Assembly: GCF_900104625.1 (NCBI RefSeq)
Contig: NZ_FNVZ01000005.1
Span: 372,001 to 436,000, forward strand
Direction of reading: 5' to 3'
DNA: 64,000 nt
Origin: Leptotrichia massiliensis
Lineage (GTDB): Bacteria > Fusobacteriota > Fusobacteriia > Fusobacteriales > Leptotrichiaceae
Shown: in pieces, positions 1-8,681 of the stretch
How positions within the stretch are numbered: position 1 is the stretch's first letter
Layout: the number at the start of each line of letters is the position of its first letter
Translations under genes and position numbers: made by a program
The notes under the pieces: generated by a model
The model's input: the letters and a program-made list of their open reading frames with translations, nothing else
The model's database searches: none
Told to the model about the DNA's origin: nothing

Positions 1-108
1 AGAGTCTTAAGCGTAGAATCAAGAGGAGAATCTGAACCAATCGCTCCAAATGATACTGAACAAGGAAGATTTGAAAACAGAAGAATTGAGTTCAAAGCTA
101 CAAAATAG
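1..108 (+). CDS. OmpA-family protein, C-terminal fragment
   Basis: Frame 1 is open from the window edge to a TAG and gives the last 35 residues of a protein. The tail contains QGRFENRRIEF, which resembles the G-R-x-x-N-R-R-[IV]-E-F end of OmpA-type peptidoglycan-binding domains. Such domains anchor outer-membrane proteins or lipoproteins to peptidoglycan in the periplasm. A strong hairpin terminator follows 27 bp after the stop, so this is the end of a transcription unit. The rest of the gene lies upstream of the window, so its N-terminal architecture (barrel or lipoprotein) cannot be judged. Confidence 0.7.
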   Translation, partial: RVLSVESRGESEPIAPNDTEQGRFENRRIEFKATK

Positions 109-135
109 TAAATATTAAATGGGAAGTATTTTATA

Positions 136-181
136 AATTGTCTAGTTATTTCTTTATTGAAACAATTAGACAATTTTTTTG
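136..181 (+). terminator. Intrinsic terminator after the OmpA-domain gene
   Basis: A 9-bp perfect stem, AATTGTCTA (136-144) with TAGACAATT (167-175), encloses a 22-nt loop and runs into a T tract. Confidence 0.8.
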
Positions 182-403
182 TAAAAAATTTTAGAATTAT
201 AGTGAAATAAAATTTATTTTAGTGTATAATATACCAAAATACTTTTAAAATTGAACTAATAATACTAAGCTCTATTTAAAAATAAAAATAATATTTTATT
301 TATTTTGTGACAAGGAGTATTGGCACTTGCGTAGTAGAAATGATAGTAAATATATTATTTTAATTGGGAATAGTATAAAATTAGAGAAAGAGGTGTAAAA
401 ATT
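182..403 (+). promoter_or_regulatory. AT-rich upstream region of the Ca2+ ATPase gene
   Basis: There is no open frame of note here. A TATAAT at 225-230 has a poor -35 (GTGAAA, 202-207) 17 bp upstream, a possible promoter. A second -10-like stretch, GGGAATAGTATAAA, sits just before the gene near 366-379, and a very similar stretch precedes the gene at 23010. Which of these is used cannot be decided from sequence. Confidence 0.3.
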
Positions 404-3100
404 ATGTGGTTTACAAAATCACAAAATGATGTGTTAAAGGAGCTGAATGTTGATCCTAAAGTTGGTTTGACAACTGATGAGGTTAATGCTAGGCTTCAAA
501 AATATGGACAAAATAAATTGAAAGGAAAACCTAAAAAGACATTATTACAGCTATTTATTGCACAGCTTCAGGATATGTTAATTTATGTATTAATTGCTGC
601 GGCTGTAATAAACTTGATTGTGGATATTAAACATGGCTGGACGGATGCTTTGATTATAATGGCAGTAGTACTTATAAATGCGGTAGTTGGAGTGGTTCAG
701 GAATCTAAGGCTGAAAAGGCGCTTGAGGCACTACAGCAAATGACAACTCCTAAGAGCCTAGTTCGTAGGAATGGAGAAGTTATAGAGGTTAATTCGGAAG
801 ATTTAGTTCCAGGAGATATTTTGGTAATTGATGCAGGTAGATTTATTCCAGCTGATGTAAGACTTATAGAAAGTGCTAATTTACAAATTGAAGAGTCGGC
901 ACTTACGGGAGAATCGGTACCAAGTGAGAAAAATGCTGATTTTATTACCAAAGATGAGAAAATTCCTGTTGGAGATAAGGAAAATATGGCATTTATGTCA
1001 ACTATGGCTACTTATGGACGTGGTGAAGGTGTCGTAGTTGGAACTGGAATGGAAACTGAAATTGGTAAAATTGCTAAAATACTTGATGAAGATGAAAGTA
1101 CATTGACTCCGCTTCAAATAAAGCTGGATGAACTTGGAAAAATACTTGGTTATATTGCAATGGGAATCTGTGCTGTGATATTTGTTGTTGGAATTATTCA
1201 GAAACGACCTATTTTAGGAATGTTTATGACTTCAATAAGTCTGGCAGTTGCTGCGATTCCTGAAGGACTTGTTGCAATTGTTGCAATTGTGCTTGCAATG
1301 GGTGTAAATAAAATGTCAAAGAAAAATGCGATTGTAAGAAAATTGCCTGCAGTTGAAACATTGGGAGCAGTAAATATAATCTGTTCTGATAAAACAGGGA
1401 CACTGACGCAAAATAAAATGACAGTTGTAAAAACTTATACACTTGATAATTTGAGAGATATACCGTCAGAAGGCAGAGATTTTGTGGCAAATAAGGATGA
1501 AACTGAGTTAATCCGTTCGTTTGTTCTTTGTTCAGACGCTTCAATTGACAGCGGACAGGATATCGGAGATCCGACAGAAGTGGCACTGGTTGTACTGGGA
1601 GACAGGTTTAATCTTGAAAAAAATACTTTGAATGCAGAGTATAAAAGAGTTAGTGAAAATCCATTTGATTCAGACAGAAAATTAATGTCAACATTAAATG
1701 AAGAAGGAAGTGGAAAGTATAGAGTTCATACAAAAGGTGCTATTGACAATATTCTAGTAAGAGCAGATAAAATTTTAGTAGATGGAAAAATTGTTGCATT
1801 GACTGAGGAAATGAAAGAAAAAATATTAAAAGTTGCAACAGAAATGTCTGATGATGCACTTCGTGTGCTTGGAGTAGCTTTTAAAGATGTAGATGATGTA
1901 ATTGCTCCTGAAGAAATGGAAAAAGAACTGGTTGTAGTTGGAATTGTTGGAATGATTGATCCGCCAAGAACAGAAGTTAAAGATTCAATAATGGAAGCAA
2001 AAAGTGCTGGAATTACTCCAATTATGATTACAGGAGATCACAAGAATACGGCAGTTGCTATTGCAAAAGAATTAGGAATTGCAACAGATATAAGCCAAAG
2101 TTTGACTGGTGCTGAGATTGATGAAATTTCAGATAAGGAATTTTCTAAAAATATTGGTAAATATAAAGTTTTTGCAAGAGTTTCCCCTGAACATAAGGTA
2201 AAAATTGTAAGAGCATTTAAGGAAAAAGGTAATATCGTTTCAATGACAGGAGATGGAGTAAATGATGCACCGTCGCTTAAATTTGCCGATATTGGTGTTG
2301 CTATGGGAATTACAGGAACTGATGTTTCCAAAGGTGCAAGTGATATGATTTTAACAGATGATAATTTTACTACAATTGTTCATGCAATTGAAGAAGGAAG
2401 AAACATTTATAACAATATCAAAAAAACGATAATTTTCTTGCTTTCATGTAATTTGGGAGAAATAATCTGTATTTTTCTTTCAACATTGCTAAATTGGGAT
2501 TTGCCACTTGTTGCAACACAATTATTATGGGTAAACTTAGTTACTGATACTTTACCAGCGTTAGCACTTGGAATTGATCCAGGGGATAAGGATGTAATGA
2601 AACGTCAGCCAAGAAATCCTAAGGAAAGTTTCTTTTCTGAAGGTGCAGGAATGCGAGCAGTAATTGGTGGGACATTAATTGGTCTATTGACATTAATTGC
2701 ATTTTATATCGGAATTAACGAAACTGGAATGATTGGGAACTTAGGGCAGTTGGAAGCAATGGCAAAAGCTGGAGATGCAGCTGCAAAACATGCCTTGACA
2801 CAAGGTAGAACAATGGCATTTATCGTGCTTACGGTATCACAATTATTCTATTCGTTGACAATGAGAAACAGCCAAAAAACAATATTTGAAATTGGAATTT
2901 TCAAAAATAAATATTTAATTTATTCGATTATAATCGGAATTGCATTGCAAATAGGATTAACTTCATTTGCACCAATTGCAAAAATATTTAAAGTAACAAA
3001 CATTTCATTTGGAAATTGGGATGTAGTGCTAATATTTGCATTAATACCGTTTGCTGTAAATGAAATTATAAAATTAATTTCAAGAAAAAAAGCCAATTAA
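404..3100 (+). CDS. P-type Ca2+-transporting ATPase
   Basis: This is an 898-residue P2-type cation pump, probably exporting Ca2+ across the inner membrane with ATP hydrolysis. The order is classical: an N-terminal cation-ATPase segment, the actuator loop with TGES (168-171), M4 with the ion-binding AAIPEGL motif (284-290), the phosphorylation site DKTGTLT (Asp329), a nucleotide-binding domain, DPPRTEV, the hinge motif GDGVNDAP (616-623), and a C-terminal membrane block with NLVTDTLPALALG. The PEGL and NLVTD motifs fit SERCA/PMR1-like bacterial Ca2+ ATPases rather than heavy-metal or K+ pumps. Length is normal for the family. The ATG at 404 is preceded by AGAGGTG at a good distance. It appears monocistronic, ahead of the HU gene. 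Mn2+ or other divalent transport is the main alternative. Confidence 0.9.
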   Translation: MWFTKSQNDVLKELNVDPKVGLTTDEVNARLQKYGQNKLKGKPKKTLLQLFIAQLQDMLIYVLIAAAVINLIVDIKHGWTDALIIMAVVLINAVVGVVQESKAEKALEALQQMTTPKSLVRRNGEVIEVNSEDLVPGDILVIDAGRFIPADVRLIESANLQIEESALTGESVPSEKNADFITKDEKIPVGDKENMAFMSTMATYGRGEGVVVGTGMETEIGKIAKILDEDESTLTPLQIKLDELGKILGYIAMGICAVIFVVGIIQKRPILGMFMTSISLAVAAIPEGLVAIVAIVLAMGVNKMSKKNAIVRKLPAVETLGAVNIICSDKTGTLTQNKMTVVKTYTLDNLRDIPSEGRDFVANKDETELIRSFVLCSDASIDSGQDIGDPTEVALVVLGDRFNLEKNTLNAEYKRVSENPFDSDRKLMSTLNEEGSGKYRVHTKGAIDNILVRADKILVDGKIVALTEEMKEKILKVATEMSDDALRVLGVAFKDVDDVIAPEEMEKELVVVGIVGMIDPPRTEVKDSIMEAKSAGITPIMITGDHKNTAVAIAKELGIATDISQSLTGAEIDEISDKEFSKNIGKYKVFARVSPEHKVKIVRAFKEKGNIVSMTGDGVNDAPSLKFADIGVAMGITGTDVSKGASDMILTDDNFTTIVHAIEEGRNIYNNIKKTIIFLLSCNLGEIICIFLSTLLNWDLPLVATQLLWVNLVTDTLPALALGIDPGDKDVMKRQPRNPKESFFSEGAGMRAVIGGTLIGLLTLIAFYIGINETGMIGNLGQLEAMAKAGDAAAKHALTQGRTMAFIVLTVSQLFYSLTMRNSQKTIFEIGIFKNKYLIYSIIIGIALQIGLTSFAPIAKIFKVTNISFGNWDVVLIFALIPFAVNEIIKLISRKKAN

Positions 3101-3138
3101 AAATCCATATAAACTTAACTTTTAATTTTTATAAAGTC

Positions 3139-3171
3139 TTGACAAATACTGAAAATGTGGTAACATATAGT
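3139..3171 (+). promoter_or_regulatory. Probable promoter of the HU gene
   Basis: TTGACA at 3139-3144 is a perfect -35. The -10 is ambiguous: TAACAT (3161-3166) lies at 16 bp spacing, while the better TATAGT (3166-3171) lies too far away at 21 bp. Confidence 0.45.
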
Positions 3172-3204
3172 AAATGATGTAATAAAAAGTTTGGAGGAGA
3201 TATA

Positions 3205-3486
3205 ATGTCAAAAAAAGAATTTGTAGATGCTTATGCAAAAGCAACTGGAGAAACTAAGAAAAGAGCTGAAGAGTTAGTAAATGCTTTTTTAGGAACAGCA
3301 GAAGAATTCTTAGTAAAAGGTGAAAGTATCCAATTTGTAGGTTGGGGAACTTTTGAAGTAAAAGAAAGAGCTGCTAGAGAAGGAAGAAATCCATCAACTG
3401 GAAAACCAATCAAAATAAAAGCTAAAAAAGTTGTAAAATTCAAAGTTGGGAAAAAATTAGCTGATAAAGTTGCTGACGCTAAATAA
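3205..3486 (+). CDS. hup: HU-family DNA-binding protein
   Basis: This is a 93-residue histone-like protein that bends and compacts DNA as a dimer. It has the HU pattern: an N-terminal helix (MSKKEFVDAYAKATG), the WGTFEVKER turn, the arm motif GRNPSTGKPIKI with the intercalating proline, and a basic C-terminus. Length is typical (about 90 residues). GGAGGA lies 7-8 bp before the ATG. A TTGACA element precedes the gene and an intrinsic terminator follows it, so it is a single-gene unit. Whether it is the sole HU or one of several paralogues cannot be told here. Confidence 0.95.
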   Translation: MSKKEFVDAYAKATGETKKRAEELVNAFLGTAEEFLVKGESIQFVGWGTFEVKERAAREGRNPSTGKPIKIKAKKVVKFKVGKKLADKVADAK

Positions 3487-3515
3487 TAAAATATTCTATT
3501 TTTAATAAATTAAAG

Positions 3516-3556
3516 CTATCTTGAAGATTGTTTATTTTTTCAAGATAGTTTTTTTT
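3516..3556 (+). terminator. Intrinsic terminator of the HU gene
   Basis: A 10-bp perfect stem, CTATCTTGAA (3516-3525) with TTCAAGATAG (3539-3548), is followed by eight T residues. Confidence 0.9.
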
Positions 3557-3655
3557 GTTTTATTTTTAATTATTTAGATAAACATTTATTGTAATTTTAA
3601 GTTTTAATGATAAAAAAATGTTTTTCATAATTTTTTAGTTTTTCTTTGTTTTAAA

Positions 3656-3766
3656 GCAAAGGGGAACAGTCGCCATCCCCTTTGCAATCCCGGCTTGTCT
3701 AAGAATTTTTTGAAAATAAAAATTAAACTCGCTTTGCTCAAACAGAAATTTTTATTTCCAAAAAAT
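3656..3766. repeat. Composite hairpin element, REP-like
   Basis: Two inverted repeats lie side by side in an otherwise featureless gap. The first has 10-bp arms, GCAAAGGGGA and TCCCCTTTGC, around a 10-nt loop (about 3656-3685). The second has 20-bp arms at 3705-3724 and 3747-3766 with one mismatch and a 22-nt loop containing CTCGCTTTGCTC. A partly similar GGGG/CAG/CG/CAT/CCC block occurs near 22826-22853. No coding frame supports a transposase. It could be a small non-autonomous repeat or a structured RNA. Confidence 0.5.
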
Positions 3767-4098
3767 CATGACATTTTTAGTTTAATTAAAACAATTGATT
3801 TAACTAAAACAAAAAATAAAATCAAGAAAAAATATTTATTAATCAAATAAAATAAAAATTAAAGAAGATTTTATTTAATTTAAAAATGAAAAAATAAATC
3901 AAAAAAGTTATTAAAAGGAAATAATAATATTGCTTTAAAGAGAAAAAAATGTTATTATTTTATAGTAGGAAAAAATATTATCTAATTTTGCTGAAAGGAT
4001 AATATTTTATTAACTCAAAACTTTAAAATAGATTTAAAAAAATTATTTTGAATGTTTTGAGAAAATTTGTAGGATAGTAGGAAAGAGAGGAAAAATTG
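3767..4098 (+). promoter_or_regulatory. AT-rich leader of the ABC importer operon
   Basis: No gene is seen. TTGCTT (3930-3935) and TATTAT (3953-3958) at 17 bp spacing form a plausible promoter, giving a leader of about 135 nt. I looked for a T-box (expected if this is a tryptophan importer) and saw no convincing T-box core or specifier hairpin. Confidence 0.4.
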
Positions 4099-5067
4099 AT
4101 GAGAAAATTATTGATTTTAATTAGTGCGTTGACACTTATGGTTTTAAGCTGTGGAAATTCAGGTAGTGAGAATAAAGGTAGCAGTGGAGCTGGGACAAGC
4201 TCTAAGAAGTATAGAATTGGAATTACACAGATTGCATCACATCCAGCACTTGACAGTGCAAGGGAAGGATTTAAGGCTGCTTTTAAGGAAGCAGGAATTG
4301 AAGCTGATTTTGATGAGAAAAATGCAAATGGAGAAACAGCTAATGCAAATTTGATTGCTAATAACTTTGTTAGTTCAAAAGAAGATTTAATATTTGCAAT
4401 TGCGACAAATGCAGCTCAGCCGGCAGCACAGGCTACAAATGATATACCTGTTGTATTTGCAGCAATTACAGATCCGCAATCAGCTGGAATTTTGAAAGAT
4501 AATGTAACGGGTGTAAGTGACAGAATGGATGTAAAACAGCAATTGGGATTACTGTTAAAATTAGATTCAAAAATAAAGACAGTTGGAGTACTTTACAATT
4601 CTTCGGAACAAAATTCAAAGGTTCAAGTGGAAGATTTGAAAAATGCGGCAAAGGAACTAGGAATAAATATTGTTGAAAAAAGTATTGTTCAAGCAAATGA
4701 AATACCTCAGGCGGTAGATAATCTAGTTAGGGAAACAGATGCAATTTATTTGCCAACAGATAATCTTGTGGCATCTGTTGTAAGCTTGATTACAGATAAA
4801 GCAACCGCAGCTAAAAAAATAGTATTTGGTGGGGAAGCGGCTCATGTAAAAGGCGGAGCTTTGATTACACAAGGTGTAAGTTATTATGAAATAGGAAAAG
4901 AAGCTGGTAAAATGGCAATTGAAATTTTGAAAAATGGTAAAAAACCAGCTGAAATACAGTTTAAGACAATGCCTTTAAATGAAATTGTGGTAAATGGAAA
5001 TACTCTTAAGACGCTTGGAATTTCGTTGCCTGAAGATGTAAAAGCCAAAGCACAGATTGTTCAATAA
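4099..5067 (+). CDS. ABC importer substrate-binding lipoprotein (TrpX-like), copy 1
   Basis: This is a 322-residue substrate-binding protein of the ABC_sub_bind (COG2984, TrpX-like) type. The signal peptide ends in a lipobox, VLSC, with Cys18 as the predicted lipidated residue; a Ser/Gly linker follows, then the two-lobed domain starting YRIGITQIASHPALD. Motifs shared with copy 2 include FDEKNANGE, FKEAGI, TDP, GVLYN(S/P)SEQNS and LPTDNL. A TTG three bases upstream is in frame, but the ATG at 4099 is better placed behind AGAGAGG. The next genes encode a second binding protein, a permease and an ATPase. Tryptophan or another aromatic or small amine is a guess from homologous systems; the ligand is not readable here. 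Confidence 0.85.
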   Translation: MRKLLILISALTLMVLSCGNSGSENKGSSGAGTSSKKYRIGITQIASHPALDSAREGFKAAFKEAGIEADFDEKNANGETANANLIANNFVSSKEDLIFAIATNAAQPAAQATNDIPVVFAAITDPQSAGILKDNVTGVSDRMDVKQQLGLLLKLDSKIKTVGVLYNSSEQNSKVQVEDLKNAAKELGINIVEKSIVQANEIPQAVDNLVRETDAIYLPTDNLVASVVSLITDKATAAKKIVFGGEAAHVKGGALITQGVSYYEIGKEAGKMAIEILKNGKKPAEIQFKTMPLNEIVVNGNTLKTLGISLPEDVKAKAQIVQ

Positions 5068-5112
5068 AATTTTGATAAAAAGATTTAGCGAGATAATAGG
5101 AAAGGAAGAGAA

Positions 5113-6090
5113 ATGAAAAAAATATTATTAGTAGTTATAAGTTTATTAATGGTATTGGCATGTGGAAACAACGAAAGCAATACTGTCAGCGGAAATAAAG
5201 GTTCACAGTCAGCTGATAATAAACAAGTTTATAAAATTGGTGTAACACAGTTCATGGAACATCCATCACTTAATTTGGCAAAAAAAGGATTTGAGGATGC
5301 ATTCAAGGAAGCTGGTATAAATGCAGATTTTGATGAAAAAAATGCAAATGGGGAAGTAACAAATGCAAATTTGATAGCTTCAAATTACAAGGCAGATAAA
5401 AAAGATCTGGTATTTGGGATTGCAACACCATCTGCACAGGCATTGGTAAATAATATTTCAGATACTCCAGTGCTATTTTCAGCTGTTACAGATCCAGCAA
5501 GTGCAAAACTTTTGAATCCAAATGTAACAGGAACAAGTGATAAAGTAGAAAATATTGCAGTACAATTGGATTTACTTTTGAAAATAAAGCCTGATGTAAA
5601 AAAAGTTGGAGTTCTCTATAATCCATCAGAACAAAATTCGGCCGTTCAAGTTCAGGAAATTCAAAAAATTGCCAAGGAAAAAAATATAGAAGTTGTGTTG
5701 CAGGGAATAAGCAATTTTGGTGAACTGGCACAGGCTACTAAAAATTTATTGGGAGTAACAGATGCATTGTATTTGCCAACAGATAATCTTGTTGTATCAG
5801 GGGCAAACTTTGTCGCTTCCGAAGCGATTGCAGCTAAAAAACCTGTAATTGCAAGTGAAAACTCTTCTGTGGAACTGGGAGCATTGTTTACAATGGGACT
5901 GGACTATTATGTATTAGGAAAACGTACTGGAGAAATGGCAATCGAAATTCTTAAAGGGAAACCTGTTTCTCAAATTCCTTTTGAAACTTCAAAACAAATG
6001 AAACTGTACGTAAACCAGAAGACAGCACAGGCATTAGGACTGGATATAAAAAATCCTATGTTTAATGGAGCTGAATTTGTAGGGAAATAA
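5113..6090 (+). CDS. ABC importer substrate-binding lipoprotein (TrpX-like), copy 2
   Basis: This 325-residue protein is a tandem paralogue of the preceding gene, 45 bp downstream and in the same operon. It has a lipobox (VLAC, Cys17) and the same two-lobed fold, starting YKIGVTQFMEHPSLN. It keeps FDEKNANGE, TDPASAK, GVLYNPSEQNS and LPTDNLVVSGA. By eye the two proteins are roughly half identical, with clear differences near the N-terminal binding cleft (IASHPAL against FMEHPSL, and IATNAAQPAAQ against IATPSAQALVN). Two receptors sharing one permease would widen the ligand range. The ATG follows GGAAAGGAAGAG. Confidence 0.85.
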   Translation: MKKILLVVISLLMVLACGNNESNTVSGNKGSQSADNKQVYKIGVTQFMEHPSLNLAKKGFEDAFKEAGINADFDEKNANGEVTNANLIASNYKADKKDLVFGIATPSAQALVNNISDTPVLFSAVTDPASAKLLNPNVTGTSDKVENIAVQLDLLLKIKPDVKKVGVLYNPSEQNSAVQVQEIQKIAKEKNIEVVLQGISNFGELAQATKNLLGVTDALYLPTDNLVVSGANFVASEAIAAKKPVIASENSSVELGALFTMGLDYYVLGKRTGEMAIEILKGKPVSQIPFETSKQMKLYVNQKTAQALGLDIKNPMFNGAEFVGK

Positions 6091-6140
6091 ATAACAAATC
6101 AGAGAAAACAGAACAGAAAAGAAAGAGAGAAAAAAGTTAA

Positions 6141-7286
6141 ATGAATGAATTATTAGTATTTTTACAAAGTCTTCCAGAGGCTTTTAAAACAGGGTTTATA
6201 TATTCGATAATGGTTATGGGAGTGTATTTGACTTATAAGATACTGGATTTTCCTGATATGTCAGTAGATGGAACTTTTCCATTAGGAGGATTTGTATTTG
6301 CGGCATTTGCACTTTCTAAAAATGGTTTTTTTGGAATAACAAGTCCGATTATGGGTCTTATTTTGGCAGTAGTGTGCGGAATGATTGCAGGATATATTAC
6401 AGGAGCATTGCATGTTTATTTAAAAATTAATGGATTGCTTTCAGGAATTTTGGTAATGACGGGACTTTACAGTATAAATTCCAGAATTGTTGGAATGCCT
6501 AATGTGTTTATCTCACCAGAAAGAAGTATTTATGAAATAATTTCTTATGAAAAGAATTTTATACCTTTTATAATTATGTTTGTTATTTTACTTATTTTAA
6601 AAGGTCTTTACGATTATAAAATAAAAGAAAATAAATATATGATCAGAAGTCTTATTGTTTATATAGCTTTTGTAATTGGATTGATAATTTACGTTGCGAA
6701 TACAAAAGATGTAAAACTTATGCTTACAATACTTATTGCATTTGTTATAAAAATGATTGTTGATTATATCTTGACATCAAAATTTGGATTTGCATTGAGA
6801 GCATTGGGAAATAATGAACAGCTTGTAGTAAGTCTTGGAGTAAATGAAAAGAGATTGAAAATATTTGGGTTAATGCTGGCAAATGGAGTTGTGGCATTAG
6901 CAGGTGCATTATTTGCACAAAATATTAAAGTTGCGGATTTGCAGTCTGGAGTGGGAACAATTGTTATTGGGCTTGCGGCAATTATTCTAGGACTTGGGGT
7001 ATTGAAAAAATCACAAGTAATAAATGAAATTTCCATTGTTACAATCGGATCTTTAATGTATTATTTCATAATAAATCTAGCATTGATGTCAAATAGCTGG
7101 ACAAGAAATATGTACGAAGGGCTTCATTTCAGTGATAATGTTATAAAGATACTGGAAGTCAAGCCAACAGATGTAAAAGTTATAACAGCGATAATTCTTG
7201 CAGTAATCTTATGGAATGAATTAATTCAGAAAACTAAAAAAGGTAAGAAAAAAGTAAAATTGATTGAGAAGGGAGAGGCAAATTAA
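6141..7286 (+). CDS. ABC importer permease (TrpY-like) with an extra membrane segment
   Basis: This 381-residue integral membrane protein is of the BPD_transp_2/COG4120 class and forms the channel of the importer. The N-terminal part (GVYLTYKILDFPDMSVDGTF) and the FGFALRALGNNEQLVVSLGVN coupling region are typical. It is longer than the roughly 290-310 residues I expect for this class. The excess lies at about residues 135-195, a hydrophobic stretch with two likely extra helices around GLYDYKIKENKYMIRS. It ends overlapping the ATPase start (TAATG). RBS-like purines (GAAAAGAAAGAGAG) precede the ATG. Confidence 0.82.
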   Translation: MNELLVFLQSLPEAFKTGFIYSIMVMGVYLTYKILDFPDMSVDGTFPLGGFVFAAFALSKNGFFGITSPIMGLILAVVCGMIAGYITGALHVYLKINGLLSGILVMTGLYSINSRIVGMPNVFISPERSIYEIISYEKNFIPFIIMFVILLILKGLYDYKIKENKYMIRSLIVYIAFVIGLIIYVANTKDVKLMLTILIAFVIKMIVDYILTSKFGFALRALGNNEQLVVSLGVNEKRLKIFGLMLANGVVALAGALFAQNIKVADLQSGVGTIVIGLAAIILGLGVLKKSQVINEISIVTIGSLMYYFIINLALMSNSWTRNMYEGLHFSDNVIKILEVKPTDVKVITAIILAVILWNELIQKTKKGKKKVKLIEKGEAN

Positions 7287-8071
7287 TGATAGAGTTAAAA
7301 AATTTACATAAAACTTTCTTCTCTGAACTGGGAACAGAAAAACAAGTATTTAAAGGATTGAATTTTACAATAAATGATGGAGATTTTATAACAATTATTG
7401 GAAGTAATGGTGCTGGAAAGTCTACACTTTTGAATGTATTAAATGGGCAAATTATTCCAGATGGAGGGAATGTTGTTTTAAACGGAAATGATATAACAAA
7501 TGTAGAACAGCATAAAAGAGCAAAATGGATTTCGCAAGTTTATCAAAACCCAACAATGGGAACAGCTCCATCAATGACAGTGCTAGAAAATTTGTCAATG
7601 GCTAAAAATAAAGGAAAGCGTTTTAACTTTACCTTTGGATTAGATGTAAAAAATATTGAATTTTATAAAAAGCAATTGGCAAGTCTAGGACTTGGACTGG
7701 AAAATCAATTGTTTACACAGGTAGGACTGCTATCTGGTGGACAAAGACAATGTTTATCATTAATAATGGCAACTTTGAACCGTCCAGACATTTTATTATT
7801 AGATGAACATACAGCAGCGCTTGATCCTCAAACTTCAGAAATAATTTTGGAAAAAACAAAGGAAATTATTGAAAAAAATAATATAACAAGTCTTATGATA
7901 ACACATAATATGCAAGATGCCATAACTTATGGAAATAGGCTTATTATGCTTCATGCAGGAGAAGTAATTTTTGACATAAAAGGTGAAGAAAAGAAAAAAC
8001 TGACGGTGGAAAAACTGCTTGAAATGTTTAAAACAAAAGATGCAAAGTTATCTGATAAAGATATATTTTAA
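7286..8071 (+). CDS. ABC importer ATPase subunit (TrpZ-like)
   Basis: This 261-residue cytoplasmic ATPase powers the importer. Walker A is GSNGAGKST (39-47), the signature LSGGQRQ is near 150, Walker B LLLDEHTAALDP is near 171, and the H-loop is MITHN. The Walker B sequence DEHTAALDP is typical of the COG1101 family partnered with TrpX/TrpY. Its ATG overlaps the permease stop by one base, implying translational coupling. A terminator follows 17 bp after the stop. Confidence 0.9.
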   Translation: MIELKNLHKTFFSELGTEKQVFKGLNFTINDGDFITIIGSNGAGKSTLLNVLNGQIIPDGGNVVLNGNDITNVEQHKRAKWISQVYQNPTMGTAPSMTVLENLSMAKNKGKRFNFTFGLDVKNIEFYKKQLASLGLGLENQLFTQVGLLSGGQRQCLSLIMATLNRPDILLLDEHTAALDPQTSEIILEKTKEIIEKNNITSLMITHNMQDAITYGNRLIMLHAGEVIFDIKGEEKKKLTVEKLLEMFKTKDAKLSDKDIF

Positions 8072-8087
8072 ACATAGAATAGCATTA

Positions 8088-8145
8088 AAACATAATCTAA
8101 GGAAATAGATGATAAAATCAAAAGTTTTTGGATTATGTTTTTTTT
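8088..8145 (+). terminator. Intrinsic terminator of the ABC importer operon
   Basis: A 10-bp perfect stem, AAACATAATC (8088-8097) with GATTATGTTT (8131-8140), is followed by T residues. Confidence 0.85.
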
Positions 8146-8184
8146 ATTATTTATAATTGTTTTGTATAAAAAACATTATTTATA

Positions 8185-8340
8185 CTAAATCTCATAGGTT
8201 ATTGCATAGCAATCTTGCCAAATATTTTGATTATCAGGATAAACCTTTACTGCAAGATAAGGTTTTGCGACAATGAGTAATCCTACGAAAATAAAAAGAA
8301 AAAAACATAATAATACAAAAAATAAAAAAATTCGAAAAAA
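8185..8340 (-). pseudogene. Possible remnant of a small membrane protein gene
   Basis: On the minus strand a frame is open from a TAA just upstream (near 8341) to a TAG at 8185-8187. It reads as a hydrophobic stretch followed by VAKPYLAVKVYPDNQNIWQD and CYAITYEI. The second half has coding-like composition (W, Q, D, P, N, C), unlike the surrounding AT-rich DNA. There is no ATG, GTG or TTG start in the open stretch and no ribosome-binding site. It is therefore best read as the 3' end of a decayed gene. I do not recognise the family. Confidence 0.35.
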
Positions 8341-8365
8341 TTAAAAATAATTAATAAAAAAAGTA

Positions 8366-8393
8366 TTGACAATTTTTGAAAATCTGTTAAAAT
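8366..8393 (+). promoter_or_regulatory. Promoter of the first autotransporter gene
   Basis: TTGACA (8366-8371) and TAAAAT (8388-8393) lie 16 bp apart. The predicted leader is about 280 nt long before the ATG at 8682. Confidence 0.65.
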
Positions 8394-8510
8394 ATTACAA
8401 TAAATTATTTTTTTGAAATAATATATTTCAAATTTTTGTATTGAAAACTTAAAATATAGTATTTAAGTAAAATGGAAAATTGTAATAAAGTATATTTTAA
8501 AAGCTGAAAT

Positions 8511-8535
8511 TCACTTAAAATCACTAAAATCACAC
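8511..8535 (+). repeat. TCACT tandem repeat in the leader of autotransporter 1
   Basis: Three tandem units of the form TCACTTAAAA / TCACTAAAA / TCACAC lie about 147-171 bp before the start codon, downstream of the predicted promoter. A matching array occurs in the leader of the second autotransporter (16133-16160). Confidence 0.5.
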
Positions 8536-8681
8536 TTTTTTTAAATTTTTTTCAATATATATGCTTAAATATTATAAATATCAAAACTTTTCATGATTTC
8601 TTATGAATAGTAATTTTGAATATGTTTTTACAATACAAATTATAAAATATTTTTTAATAAAGAAAAGGAGAAAAAGAGTTA